Source: Coccinella septempunctata | Lineage: Eukaryota; Arthropoda; Insecta; Coleoptera; Coccinellidae | Direction of reading: 5' to 3' | DNA: 64,000 nucleotides | Assembly: GCF_907165205.1 (NCBI RefSeq) | Contig: NC_058189.1 | Span: forward strand, 1,304,501 to 1,368,500 | Shown: in pieces, positions 10,355-21,281 of the stretch | Position numbering within the stretch: position 1 is the stretch's first letter | Layout: every line of letters starts with the position of its first letter | Notes under the pieces: model-generated | Database searches by the model: none | What the model was told of the DNA's origin: nothing | Seen by the model: the letters and a program-made list of their open reading frames with translations, nothing else | Translations under genes and position numbers: made by a program

Positions 10355-11458
10355 AAATTTTGCAAGTTAACTGTCAGATTTACAAGTTAGTGACTTGATG
10401 AAATAAACTTTCTTGATTAATATTGTGTTTTTGGAAACTGACGTTTACAAATGAGAAACAAATAAAAACATAAAAACCAAATCGTGTTACTTTGGGATTT
10501 TTGCAATCCCCACAGAAAACATGGCAACTTATGTTTGCCTTTATTTAAGAAGTCGAGGCTTCACCAGTGTTGTCTAAACGTCACGTTTTTCATGTAATGA
10601 AAAACTAATTAAATTAATTATTCATTAATTCTCGTTTTTATTCATTCACACAAGCCAAAATATGTTTACCTAAAAAAAAACGTGTTCCATTGAAATTTAA
10701 AGGGCGAGTCTTTGACTCGTACAAATATTTTAATAGTAGATTTTTGGGATCGAAATAGACACTTTTTTCCTATAAAAACGCAGAAAGATTATTATCCATG
10801 AAATGAATTACAGAAAATCTTTCACTATGGCCATCCCAATATCCAGATCTTTGGTCCACAGAGATTGGGAATTTTATTACCTTCTCTCCAATACACTGGC
10901 TTTCACATCAAAAGTACTGAGAAATTCGAGATAATCTCCGCCACTGAAATCCAGTGGAGCACTCAGATAGATTTTATGGGGGGACACGTGCCCCCTGCTG
11001 GGACCACGTAACTTTGGTTCACATCCCAGGCTCTACTCCGTAAAAATAATAGTTTGTTATCAAATGTGACCATATTGTCATAGTTACACGGGTTACAGCG
11101 CGTAGTAAAATGAATGTAGACCGTTCGCCTTAGTTAATTTCATCGGACCCGTATTTGAGACACTTTATTGACGCATAAAAGTGTTTCAATAACTAAATTT
11201 TTAACGCCCGCATTTATGCTGGATGATATCAATGGGTATTATATTCGGTAGAGTTATTGTTCATTTACACATATACAGTGTTGTTATAAACATTTCATGG
11301 TGGGTTCTTTGATTTCTCAGAGCGAGATTCGTCAATTCGATGATAAAGGGATGTGCAACATTGTCGACATGTGATATTGCAAACGTTTACCGACACATCG
11401 TGATCCATTTTGTCGGGTAACGATTTCGAAGATATACAATGATGGCACGTTTTCAACC

Positions 11459-11543
11459 GCGATTTTCTAAAGATTGTTAACGGCCAAAACAAAAGAAGAT
11501 AGAGGGATTCGGTTTTGGCCATTAACAATCTTTTGAAAATCGA
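11459..11543. repeat. Inverted duplication unique to flank copy B
   Basis: CGATTTTCTAAAGATTGTTA ... TAACAATCTTTTGAAAATCG, 31-bp arms around about 21 bp. In copy A (about 6919-6975) the same DNA occurs once, in one orientation. The second arm plus the spacer (AAAAGAAGATAGAGGGATT) equals the reverse complement of copy A, so copy B switched strand here, after which its sequence departs from A for about 230 bp. Confidence 0.7.
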
Positions 11544-12687
11544 GGTCAGAAACGTGTTAGCTATTTTTCCCTAGCTCTTACTGGTACAGAGCTGCCATTC
11601 AATCCCATCGAATTTTGCCTTGTACATGGTAGTTTCCCGAACTTTTAATAACTGTCGAAATTCATGTGATACGGTGCTGCATATCAAATGATTTGTGACT
11701 GCAGTTTTCTGGAGCCTCGTGGAAGCTATCTTCATTCGAAATTTCGGATGAATACGCGATTCCATTCAGGAGATAGAGTGGTTTCAATTTCCATTCAAAT
11801 TTGAAGGAGAACATCCTGTGAATCAGAATCTAGAACTCCTTTATTCTACATATGGGGTATTCTCGTGATCATCTAGGTGTTCTCTATCTCACATTAAAAT
11901 GTTTCCCATCTTATCTGGTAAACTATGTTTTATTTAATCAATTATTATATAACGCATTTGTGTCGAATGGTGGTTATACCCATTTTCAAATAGGAAACAA
12001 TTAACCATACTCGATCGCCTTTTTGTAGCTTTGCACGTTCCAACATCACGCTGCGGTCACCTCTTTGCCGTACTGTTTTATAATTAACGCGAAACGATTG
12101 CATTACACCAATTGATCGACCAATTGCGGAGCCGTTGATGAGCTGAAAGCGTTCTATAATCTCTATTGGTAAAACACCAAAACAGTAGCGATGATTGATG
12201 TTGCGCCGAATATCCGTTATTCATTGACCTTGGTATAAATACATCGAACTTGCGAACCGAAATTACGGTTTTATAGGACCGAGGATTTTGGAATACTTTT
12301 CGAGAAAAATCCTGCTGAATTTTAGCCCAGAACTAAGGCCTAAGAAACGAAAACAATCTAATTAGTAGACGGCGTCCACGTGTTTGCCATCTGCCCAACA
12401 GATTGGTTCTTTCTTAGGTATTAGTTCTTATAGTAACTCTACATAAACTCACCATAATAATTTTCTGTCGGTGTGTGACAAAACTGCACATTGTAGGGAG
12501 TTTCTCTTCATATCTATATTTTATTTTCGATGATATCAAACCGTTCTACCCAATTAAAAACTGAATTTTTATAATGCCGAGACAAATTTTATCCGATGAA
12601 CATGCCAACAGATCTCTTAGGATGTTTTCGATGTAGGTTTTTGGCATAATTCGGAATATTCTTCTGTGTTTTGTGCATAACATTGAT

Positions 12688-12858
12688 GGTTTCGTCACAG
12701 AACCAATACTACTAAAGTGTCAAAGTTAGTTATTGAAAACATAGACATAGATAATGAACTCAGATTATCACAAATATTGCAACTTCACATAGAACTGATA
12801 TAACACTATGATACTACTACAAAATCCTCAAGTAGTTTTGGTCTTCTGTGACGAAACC
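12688..12858. mobile_element. 171-bp MITE-like TIR element (flank copy B)
   Basis: Duplicate of 8158-8328 with the same TIRs (GGTTTCGTCACAGAA ... CTTCTGTGACGAAACC). Few base changes; carried by the tandem duplication and not independently inserted. Confidence 0.7.
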
Positions 12859-13815
12859 ATAAATGTAAGAGGAAAACCAGAAAAATTACCAAATAATCTC
12901 AAAACTTTCATTGAAAATACAATATAAATTTCATATCATTAAATCATCAAGGCAACCGAAAGGCTCAAATAGAATTTAAAAAAATACGTTTCTGACCTCC
13001 CCATTCCTTTCATACAGGGTGTTAATTCATAAATCGATAAATGCATTTTTTTCCCTGGAAATGCAATGTGTAATTTAACAGCGTTCGGACATTTAATTTC
13101 CTTTCGAATATGAGCACAATGCGCCATCGCATGCAATCTCCGTATAACTGTATAATAAAACTAAATTAATATTAAGCCAGCCAACACAACGTTAAGCTGA
13201 AACATACCCAACCCTTGGCTTCGACTTTCCATCCTACAACGTCATAAATTGAACTCCGGCATTCAAATGACATAGATCCAATATGGCTGCCAGTCGTGAT
13301 TCACCATAACTAATTCAATTGCATGTATTATTTTATGTCTGGCTGTTTGGATCGTTCGTTCTGATTGTGCTGTGAGAGCTGCGATAATTATCGTTATCAA
13401 CAAGACGACTATCTGTGTACATATGTATCCGAGAAGGCATCAGGATTGAAAATAATAGAACTTTTTCTTAAATCCCTGCAAACGTTCTATGACCTTATTC
13501 TGCCATCTTCTGTTGAAGGACGCCACAAATCGATTTATTATTTTTTTCAAGCCATTCCTTTTATTCGCGACTAGCTTGCATAATATTTCATCAGTGTAAA
13601 ACGCACGTATAATATTTAGAATATTTCAAGAAAAATAATGAGAAAAATATCAAAAAACTCACAACGAAAAATGAACTAGAAAAGAAATAATGATTTATAA
13701 TCAACAACAATAATCAAGACCAGAAAATTATAAAGCATGTAACGAAAACCGTCACGATGAAGAAAACTAAAAACAAACTCCAATTATCGAAAAATTCCTC
13801 ACTCAGAATCCTGAG

Positions 13816-14419
13816 TGACATTGCGGCAAACAAAAAATTTAACAACAAGAAGATTCACCATAACCGATGATGGCTGCAGCTTCAAGCCCTGCATGTTATA
13901 CAGAATGTAAATCTTCGGCCTCCTGGAACAGAAAGCCTAAGATTTTTTTTGACATACCGACATGGAAAGTACATTTCCCTTAATGCTGGCCAGCACACTA
14001 TTGGTGGTGTCCCAAAGCAAATAGCGAAATATTTAGGTTTAAAAGACCCAGAGTTATACACCGGCCACTCTTTTCGCAGAACTGGAGCCACTATGGTTGC
14101 GGATTCGGGTGGAGATATTTTAGCACTAAAGCGTGCAGGAGGGTGGAAGAGCACCGAAATTGCGATGAGTTATGTCGATGATTCGGTCAATAAAAAAATC
14201 GAAATGTCTAGCAAATTATTTGGTAGTAAGGAGAGTACAAATGTTCTGCAGTCCTCGAGTTCAGCAGTTTCTGAGTCAACAGATGGTTCATCATCATCAG
14301 TATCAACTCTTTCATCATCAAAAATCTGTGTTACTGGAAATAACAATTGTACCATGATTTTCAACATATATGACGATAAAACAAAATTTTCTAATGTAAA
14401 TAATACTACAAACATGTAA
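13816..14419 (+). pseudogene. Tyrosine recombinase C-terminal half, copy C
   Basis: The first part (VTLRQTKNLTTRRFT) is followed by a 4-base loss near 13903 that shifts the frame. From 13949 to the TAA at 14417-14419 there is an open run of 156 codons. It carries the most complete catalytic core of the family in this window: PKQIAKYLGLKDPELYTGHSF with His 14066-14068 and H-x-x-R, then LKRAGGWKS and the nucleophile in AMSYVDD (Tyr 14171-14173). The tail has serine-rich stretches (SSSSAVSESTDGSSSS). Arg I and the N-terminal domain are absent because of truncation. Confidence 0.75.
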
Positions 14420-14531
14420 AAATTTTGCAAGTTAACTGTCAGTTTTACAAGTTAGTGACGTGATAAAATAAACTTTCATGATTAATATTGTGTTTTTGGA
14501 AACTGACGTTTACAAATGAGAAACAAATAAA
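13816..14531 (+). mobile_element. Crypton-like element, copy C (3' half)
   Basis: Starts inside the gene at a point matching about 5077 in copy A and ends with the right repeat at 14509-14531. It has no hairpin or left repeat. The left junction joins flank B; the right junction goes straight into an M element (AACAAATAA-ATATTTTAAC), with AAATA shared by both sequences. Confidence 0.75.
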
Positions 14532-15170
14532 TATTTTAACAGTAGATTCTTGAGGTCAAAAGGAACACTTTTTTCCTATACCATTTTTTCCGATTCGGCT
14601 CTGATAAAAAGATATAGCCATTTTTAGTTTTCAAAATGAGCTGTGCCATCCCTAGAAGCACAAAATTACCTTCAGAGTAACTAGCTAAATCTGTGAATTG
14701 TATTCAGCCAAAATACGAAATTTTTCGAATATCACAGATATTTTTTATTTTTGAACATCAAATTACTCGAAAACGGCGCATTATACGAGAAAATATGAAG
14801 AATACTTTTATTTTACAGAACGTTCAAATATTCATCAAATAGTGTCTAACTTAGTTAAAAGAGTTGTGTCCTTCAAATTTTTGGTATTTTTATGGTACGT
14901 CATAATGAGAAAACTGGAATACGTGGAGGATATCTTGCATTCGAAAAAGATTCATCAAGAAAATGAAAAACTATATTCCGAAATTCATTTCATTCGATAA
15001 AACCGTTTGTGAAATAGAACTAAAAATAACTTGTTTTCATGGTTTTTCAACAGCCTGTATTTTTCAAACCGAACCGATCCGAAAAAAATGTTGAAGGAAA
15101 AAAGTGTTTCTTTTGACCCCAAGAATTTCCTGTTAAAATATTTATTTGTACGAGGCAATGACTCCCACTG
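14532..15170 (+). mobile_element. Inverted-repeat element, family M, copy 1
   Basis: About 640 bp. The left arm ATATTTTAACAGTAG ... GAGGTCAAAAGGAACACTTT pairs with the right end, AAGTGTTTCTTTTGACCCC ... CTGTTAAAATATTT, then GAGGCAATGACTCCCACTG. The next bases are TATA. There is no coding frame. Related copies are at 16433, 38916-39321 (minus), 50827-51782 and 63320-63860 (minus), and ends at 6181, 9215 and 10702. The extreme left end is missing because Crypton C is fused there. Confidence 0.7.
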
Positions 15171-16432
15171 TATATATCATTGTTGACATTACCATCCAAG
15201 TTGACACTAGTTTTTATGTTTCATTCCCAAACTTAATACCCTGTTGAGGGAGATTTCCGTCTCGCTGTCTGTTTGACAAGGCCTTAATGAAGAATTGTCC
15301 ATAACATCCACTTACAAAGTAACAAAAATTCCCACTAGGAATAATGCGTGTGCATTATATCCGCCAGCTCCGTATTCTCTAAGGAGTTAATTACTATTTT
15401 TCTCGTTGATCCCGCCCCCCAATTCACTTATTCAAACACTACGTATTGCCGCAAGTCAACCTTTAAAAATATTCATCAATAATGGGCAGTTTAACAGGAA
15501 AATCAACGAGCTCTCGCATAATATCCTCTCCGCAAATTCAGCTAAATATCATTCTTCTGTAACTCGCAAATTATTATTTATATTTTCAGCTTGCCCACTT
15601 ATTATTTTCGTTACTCCCGATTCGGGTGGGAGCAACGCAAAGAAATTTGCATTTTTCGCCGATACGTACAGTTGCTGCTGCATAATGACAGTTTAGGTAC
15701 GGGTGGTAACATTAAGATTACGGTATTTGTCCGTGAAAAAATGAATTTTTCATTTGGACCAATAAGAAACTACCAGGTAGTTGGTTGGTTAAGTACAGGT
15801 ACAATACTCTTTCGTAAAGCGATGGAATACTTAATCAGGTGATTCTTGTCGATAAAAGTACAGGTAAAATGTGATCTACTTCATGGGACGGGCTCGTGAA
15901 TGGTGAATGTATCGAAGGTGAACCCCCATCTGTTTCAACTCTTTACCGGCTTCCAAAATTGGCTGTTCATTTTTAGGTCACTCATTATAATATACGCACA
16001 GAATTCCTATTTTCGATATTTTCCATTCTGTGAGAAAATGCTTGAACAGGTCAATTTTTCATTGCAATTACGCATCATTCTATGTATAATTCAGAAGTTC
16101 ATCATGGACCCTCTGAGGAAAGTGTAGGGCAAACACAACTTTTTGTGACAGAAGAAGATACCTACCTACACCTTTCGTTGCTGAGCCATTAGTTATTGTT
16201 ATAGTTAACCCAGGATTCAAAACTTATCAGCAGAATTTTCGACAGATATAAACAAGTTTACAAGATGGATAAATTAGTAGAAGAAAAAATTACAATTGAA
16301 AAGTCAATCAAAACCATCACTTCTATCAGAAAATTTCGTGTGGAATAGTCGGTGGGTACATATTATGGGAAACACGAATATAATGAGAACTTTTTTATGG
16401 ATAAAATGGTTAAACTCGTATTTTTGCTTTTG
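15171..16432. other. Unassigned non-coding DNA
   Basis: AT-rich, without recognised repeats. Two overlapping open frames at 15406-15842 (96 and 83 codons) have no identifiable motif and I do not count them as genes. Confidence 0.4.
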
Positions 16433-16951
16433 TTTTTGAGGTCTAGAGTTTGACTCCTACAAATATTTTAACAGTAGGTTCTTGAGGTGAAAAGGAACGC
16501 TTTTTCCTTTACCATTTTTCCTGATTCGGTCCTGATAAAAGTTATAGCCAATTTAAATTTTCTTTATGAGGTGCGCCACCCCTGGAAAAACAAAATCACC
16601 TTCAGAATAACAAGCTAAATCTGCATCTTCTGAAACTTTTTATTGGGGTTTCACTCCCAATCTCCGATTTGCTCCTGCGTAAATACTTGTACCAATTTGT
16701 CAGGAGCAAATCAAGTAGAAAAAATTGTTGCCATATTTTTTATTTTTGGACATGAAATTACTCGAAAACTGCGCATTATTTATGAGAAATATGAAGAATA
16801 CTTTTAATTTACAAAATATTCGAATATTCATTAGATGGCGATCAATTTAATTTCGAGAGTTGGGTTCCTTGAATTTTTGGTATTTTAATGGTACTTACGT
16901 TATAATGGTCATATGAGAAAACTGGAAAACGTGGATGTTACTTTGTGATAT
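16433..16951 (+). mobile_element. Family M, copy 2 (truncated, with insertion)
   Basis: Starts GAGGTCTAGAGTTTGACTCC and follows M copy 1 until about 16632. There a small sequence S (16643-16735) replaces the copy-1 sequence, after which M resumes (ATATTTTTTATTTTTGGACA). M similarity ends at GATAT, where the foldback element at 16952 begins. Confidence 0.65.
16643..16735 (+). repeat. Short hairpin element S, copy 1
   Basis: GATTTGCTCCTG ... CAGGAGCAAATC is a 12-bp perfect stem, preceded by TTTCACTCCCAATCTC. The same unit, inverted, lies at about 37430-37565. Non-coding; a very small mobile unit is likely but its boundaries are not sharp. Confidence 0.55.
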
Positions 16952-17227
16952 CATGGTGTACGCACTCGTCAATTCTTGAATGCAATGACGTTTCATTAAA
17001 TCGAGATTTGTTTCGTGACGGCGTCACCATGTCATTTGCTTCGTTCTATCCTCGTTTTACTCTAATCTGTGATCGATATAAACGCAAAACAAAATAAAAA
17101 AAGCTAGAATCATTGGGCTTTCTTTGATAGAACAAAGATCGAACGAAGCAAATGACATGGTGGCGTAACAAATCTCGATTTAGTCAAACGTCATTGCATT
17201 CAAGAATTGACGTGTGCATACACCATG
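16952..17227. mobile_element. Foldback element with about 100-bp arms
   Basis: Left arm CATGGTGTACGCACTCGTCA, with TTCTTGAATGCAATGACGTT and AAATCGAGATTTGTT, extends to about 17055. The right arm, about 17128-17227, ends TGACGTGTGCATACACCATG. The loop of about 75 bp is unrelated. The element breaks M copy 2. No coding frame. The near-perfect arms indicate a recent insertion or strong secondary structure. Confidence 0.75.
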
Positions 17228-17289
17228 TTTTTAGACATGGTACCAATTCGACTAATAGAGTAGAGTACTGAACTTCTACTGAATCCTCT

Positions 17290-17970
17290 ATTTTACAGAC
17301 CGAGACAGTGGCTGTTTATGTATGCGCTCAGGAGTGTCTTAAAATGAACCTCAAAGGGGCAAATATCTATATCACCACGAACAGCCAGGCTTAGCTGAGG
17401 TCTCTGGAATCACCATGCCAGAAATCTCTGCTGACATGGGAGTGCCATAATACCATAAAGCAACTGGCCATAAGAGGCAATAAAGTGACTCTACTATGGG
17501 TACCAGGGCATTGTGGTGTTGAAGGAAACGAGAAAGCCGATGAACTTGGTAAAAAGCGCACCAAGGTTAATACCTGCTGGACCTGAGCCTTTCTGTGGAC
17601 TTGAAAAGTACGAAAACCAGGCAGCAGTCCAAAAATGGGAGTTGAACAACAGAATAAACATCTCGGGAAACACTTTTGGGCTCACTCAGTCAAAGAAATT
17701 CGTGATGATTTCACCGACCCATAACAGAAGGCTGCTGAATCTGTCACGAGCTGAGCTCAGCAGATGAGATTTATAGGCTCTGTGGCTCAGAAGCAGAAAA
17801 GCTGAACACATGGTATGCAGGTGTCTGGCCTAAGAACCATTCATATGGGGAAACCGTTCCTGGATACTCACGAGGTAACAGCCAAGCCCCTAAGGATGCT
17901 GTTGGTTTTATCAACACCATTGACAACCTCCTTGGGTTTCTATGAATGAGTAGGGTAGAGAACGAAAGAT
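17290..17970 (+). pseudogene. LINE ORF2 3' end: RNase H and zinc-knuckle remnant
   Basis: One frame from about 17296 reads QTETVAVYVCAQECL, GANIYITTNSQA, then a stop (TAG) and SLESPCQ ... WECHNTIKQLA, then WVPGHCGVEGNEKADEL. This is the RNase H domain of R1/Jockey-like non-LTR retrotransposons. The middle catalytic Asp (usually S/T-D-S) is Asn here; the last Asp, in KADEL, is present. Further on come GPEPFCGLEKYE, LLNLSRAELS and, after a gap and frameshift, a C-x-C/H-type knuckle (RLCGSEAEK, EHMVCRCLA). The upstream reverse transcriptase is missing, which is typical of a 5'-truncated copy. It cannot function. Confidence 0.8.
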
Positions 17971-18727
17971 CTACATGGTCGCAGTTCCCAAAAGGCTAAT
18001 CGAGCCACAACGAATCCGGTTCAAATAATAGCAAGGTCACCTAAGGTGGATCTCCTAGCCAACTGCTTCGAAATCTATAAGAACAGAGATTTTCTTTCGT
18101 TCAATTAAGGATATTATCATGGCAATGAAGTGGTCCAGTATGGGCAAGGAAAAACATAACGTCAGAGATTACTCTCACGACAGGTTGACCAAGGACATGG
18201 CGAACTAGGTGAACAGAGACGTAGAAACGGACAGAAGCCAGGCGTGAATCCTGGATACGGAAGTGCAATCAATCACGATGAAGAGACGAGCGACGCTCCT
18301 CGACGCAGAATGCGATTATCGGCAAAACAAAATAAACAACGAGGCATCGGCACCAAGTTTGAGGGGCAGCAGGGGGGCGGCGGCGGCGACATCGGGGCAC
18401 ATTTGCATTCGAAATCGGAGGCAGAATCGCCTGGTGTTATCAAATCCCAGAGCGCGAATGGTTATTGCAGATTAGCATCCCGTGCATTGTATTAATGTTG
18501 GAAATTATAAACCGTACACGTGATAGATAGAGAAAATTTGATTTTAAAACTGTCCCATCTATATTGGATGCTGCTCGATATACGGCGCAATCTAGCGTTC
18601 CCTGTTATTACGTCCGAAGTGGCAGAAAAGACCCTTGTGCAGGGACGTAGTTTCTTCGATTTTCACGAAGCATCGAACTGCATCCAGATGTGGTCCTACA
18701 TTAATAAAAACAAGGGTTGCAAAATTC
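17971..18727. other. Unassigned DNA with a GC-rich patch
   Basis: The first part may be LINE 3' untranslated sequence. At 18240-18480 the sequence becomes GC-rich, including a GGGGCAGCAGGGGGGCGGCG stretch. It is open in two frames (83 and 70 codons) but shows no conserved domain. It could be older single-copy DNA. Confidence 0.4.
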
Positions 18728-19312
18728 GTTGTCTATTGAGCTAGAAGAAAACGGATGACACATTTCGGAGCTCTTTTTCAAAGAAACAAAGAATGGGGAA
18801 AACGTTAGTCTCCTACGATTCTTCGTTTGTAAGTTATCAGCAAAAAATGAAATTTTGACTATTTCGAAGAGTTCTCATAACTTTTTTGTCTTTGAAGTTA
18901 TAGATCTGAAACTTGAATCTTCTACAGTTACTTCTATACGTAAAATCTACTGACAAAAGATTTTTCCAATTCAAAAATAACAAATTAAATAAAAGTTAGC
19001 ATTAAAAAAAACGGATGTTCGCCTAATGATTCGAAATGAAAAAATATTTTGAGATCCTCAGTAGATTCTATGTAAAAAGTGCCTGTAGAAGGTTCAAGTT
19101 TCAGATCTGTAATTTCAAAGACAAAGAAATCACGAGAACTTTTCGAAATCGTCAAAATCTCATTTTTTGCTAATAACTCAAAAACGAATAATCGTAGGAG
19201 GCTACGGTTTTCACCAGTCTCTGTTTCTCTGAGGAAGAATTTGAAAATGTGTCATCTGTTTTCTCCTAGCTGCTATAGTTCTTCGAGATTTCAGTAGACA
19301 ACCAATTCGTTG
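18728..19312. repeat. Large foldback, about 230-bp arms
   Basis: Left arm 18728-18960 begins GTTGTCTATTGAGCTAGAAG. It pairs with the right arm 19048-19312, whose complement begins GTTGTCTACTGAAATCTCG. Shared internal blocks include AGATCTGAAACTTGAA and CTCCTACGATT. The loop is about 87 bp. Divergence of the arms is moderate, so the structure is not new. No protein is visible. Confidence 0.7.
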
Positions 19313-19665
19313 TCTACTGAGGGGATCTCGAGAACTATAAGAGCTAGAAGAAAACAGATGACAAATTCTCGAGCTTTTTTCCTGATTAATCCAAATCTGA
19401 AAACAGAACCGGCCTTTCATATATAGATATCGAGTTATGAACAGAAATGGAGAAAATGCCATCCACTCAGCTATTATAGAAATCTTCGAAGGAATTTTTG
19501 AAATTTCCGCATTTTCCAAAACAACCCATCCTTTCAGTTTCTCCTCTCTACTCGAAAACAAAACGTTTACTATCCCATGTTTAGGGGACTTTTTCGTTGG
19601 AATTTCTTAAGGAATTCCCCCTTTTCGTTTGTATATCCAATTTAGAAACACCCTGTATACCGTAA
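19306..19665 (+). repeat. Third copy of foldback end plus K-family terminus
   Basis: 19308-19365 repeats the foldback end (GTTGTCTACTGAG, then GAGCTAGAAGAAAACAGATG) in the same direction as the left arm, making a palindrome with 19262-19305. The sequence then changes and ends at 19665 with TTCTAAATTGG-type bases and ACACCCTGTATA. That terminus, inverted, is also at 62758-62830. Confidence 0.55.
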
Positions 19666-21277
19666 AAATACAAAAAATTCAAAGAACTCTACCCTTAAAA
19701 GTAAGTTGAACACTTGATATTCAAAATTTAACAATATGAGTGAAATTATCAGAGATAGCAAGGGTACCATTGACATTATATTAAAGAAATGCACCTTTTT
19801 AACTAGAGTATAACTACAATACTGTGCTCCTAAAATCTAAAACTGGATGTCATTTAGAGCCTTGGAACATAAATACAAGAAGTGGAGATTGCAGTGCTAC
19901 ACAAATGCATTTGAACTCACATTCTATACTTCTCTGTCTAGCGCGACACTAAGGAAGTAGCGTAACATGGATACATTTATCTTATACTTTGTATCTCATT
20001 TGTAATTGCGACAATAAGCCACAATCTAACTTCAGTGTGTACTTTCCATTCCTTGAATTTAAGTTTAGAGTAGATTTTGAGATTTTGATAAATTATGCAA
20101 TAGTTTTTGTTGTTTCCAACCAGAAGATGAAGACATTTTTACTAGTTCGAAGAGACCTTGGAAAAGATAAATGCTGATTGAAACACGTCCCTCTTAAAAT
20201 AAAGATTGACGCCTTGACATTGATCATTTTTGGACCCCTTGTCCTAGGTATTTTCTGGTAACCAAACTACCAGTCCGTCCCTGCTACGCCCCGTACCTGT
20301 GCATTTCTCCGATATACACATACATACACTCATATATACATATGCATGGAAACATTGATTGCCAATTTACAGCTCTAATATATTAGTCCCTGATTGAGTT
20401 TTGCTGTAAAATAGGAATAATGCTGACGTATAGGCGCCGTACATTATTACGGAGCTTAAACTTTGATTAATTCAGCGCTCGATTGCGAGGATGTTCGCCG
20501 GCAAAGCGTACGCGGATACTTCATCTTCATTTGGGATCCGCTCCAGATCAACGGATCATGGTAACAACTGGAACAAGTGTTCTGGCCTCAACTGGCCGTA
20601 GCTGCATCAGCCAACAGTCCTCTATCGATCTTCGGGCATCGGTTTATGATGGATACTCCTCGGAGGAATATTCAGCACTTAACCTAGATTTCCATAAAAT
20701 CATATTGTTTCTGAAATTAGAAACCAGACTTGGACTGCTGAGTAACGACATTATTCGAAAAGATGAGGGAGAACCAGGTCGTCAACAGTGGCTCAATTTT
20801 TGATTTGATTACAGAACTGCACGACTTGGCAAAAAACTCCCGGTCTGACCCTCAGGTGGCACCACAGGCACAAAATCCTTACGGTTTTTGGGAAGAACCA
20901 CCCTTCAAATGATAACTGTCAAAATTTCATGTCATTTCAATCATTTGTTTACAAGTAACGCTACTTTTGAGATTTTCAAAGGAAAATTCACCATCATCGA
21001 CTAGTAGGTGTAACTAATGGTTGCACCTTAAAACATAAAAAATATCCATAAAGTCGTATTGGCAAATCGTAAAGTGAAGTTGCAGGAGAAAGCTGACACC
21101 CTAAACCAAAGATGTCAAGGGAACGTGTTCATTTTGCATGAACATTTCTCCAATAGAATGATATTTGCCTCTTCAAGAATTTGAATACGAAATAGTAAAT
21201 AAAAAAGATATTATAACCAGTCTAGGACTGTTCCTTCTAGAAAGTGTGAGATGCCTCGAAAAAGTTTCCAGCGCCCA
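19666..21277. other. Unassigned non-coding DNA
   Basis: Includes a TA/CA-rich stretch (20315-20350, ATACACATACATACACTCAT) and a GC-richer patch at 20410-20660. An open frame at 20483-20803 (106 codons) lacks any motif and is not called as a gene. Confidence 0.4.
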
Positions 21278-21281
21278 TATA

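Larger units (their letters stand above)
9238..10466 (+). mobile_element. Crypton-like element, copy B
   Basis: Same structure as copy A but shorter: left end TAGTATATAACATTACTAG, full 90-nt hairpin (9262-9351), left repeat 9372-9394, an uninterrupted recombinase frame (9464-10354) and right repeat 10444-10466. The size difference comes mainly from an internal deletion in the gene and from the foreign segment found in copy A only. Confidence 0.78.
10467..13815. repeat. Flank unit, tandem copy B
   Basis: Second copy of the 5953-9195 block, 3.35 kb. It holds the M terminus at about 10702, an inverted duplication (11459-11543), a hairpin (12329-12428) and a small TIR element (12688-12858). The right end ...GAATCCTGAG joins directly into the middle of Crypton C at 13816. 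No host gene is visible; the repeated 65-72 codon frames on the minus strand near 13000 and 8400 are conserved only because the DNA is duplicated. Confidence 0.8.

Noticed and set aside
4305..14531. Interpretation of the repeated unit as a CRISPR-like or phage-type array
   Set aside because: Units are kilobases long, there are no spacers, and all recognisable proteins are animal transposon types.
15406..15842. Two overlapping frames of 96 and 83 codons
   Set aside because: No domain or signal peptide visible and different frames overlap with equal quality.
20483..20803. 106-codon frame starting MRGCSPAKRTRI
   Set aside because: No motif; lies in a GC-richer patch of undefined nature.
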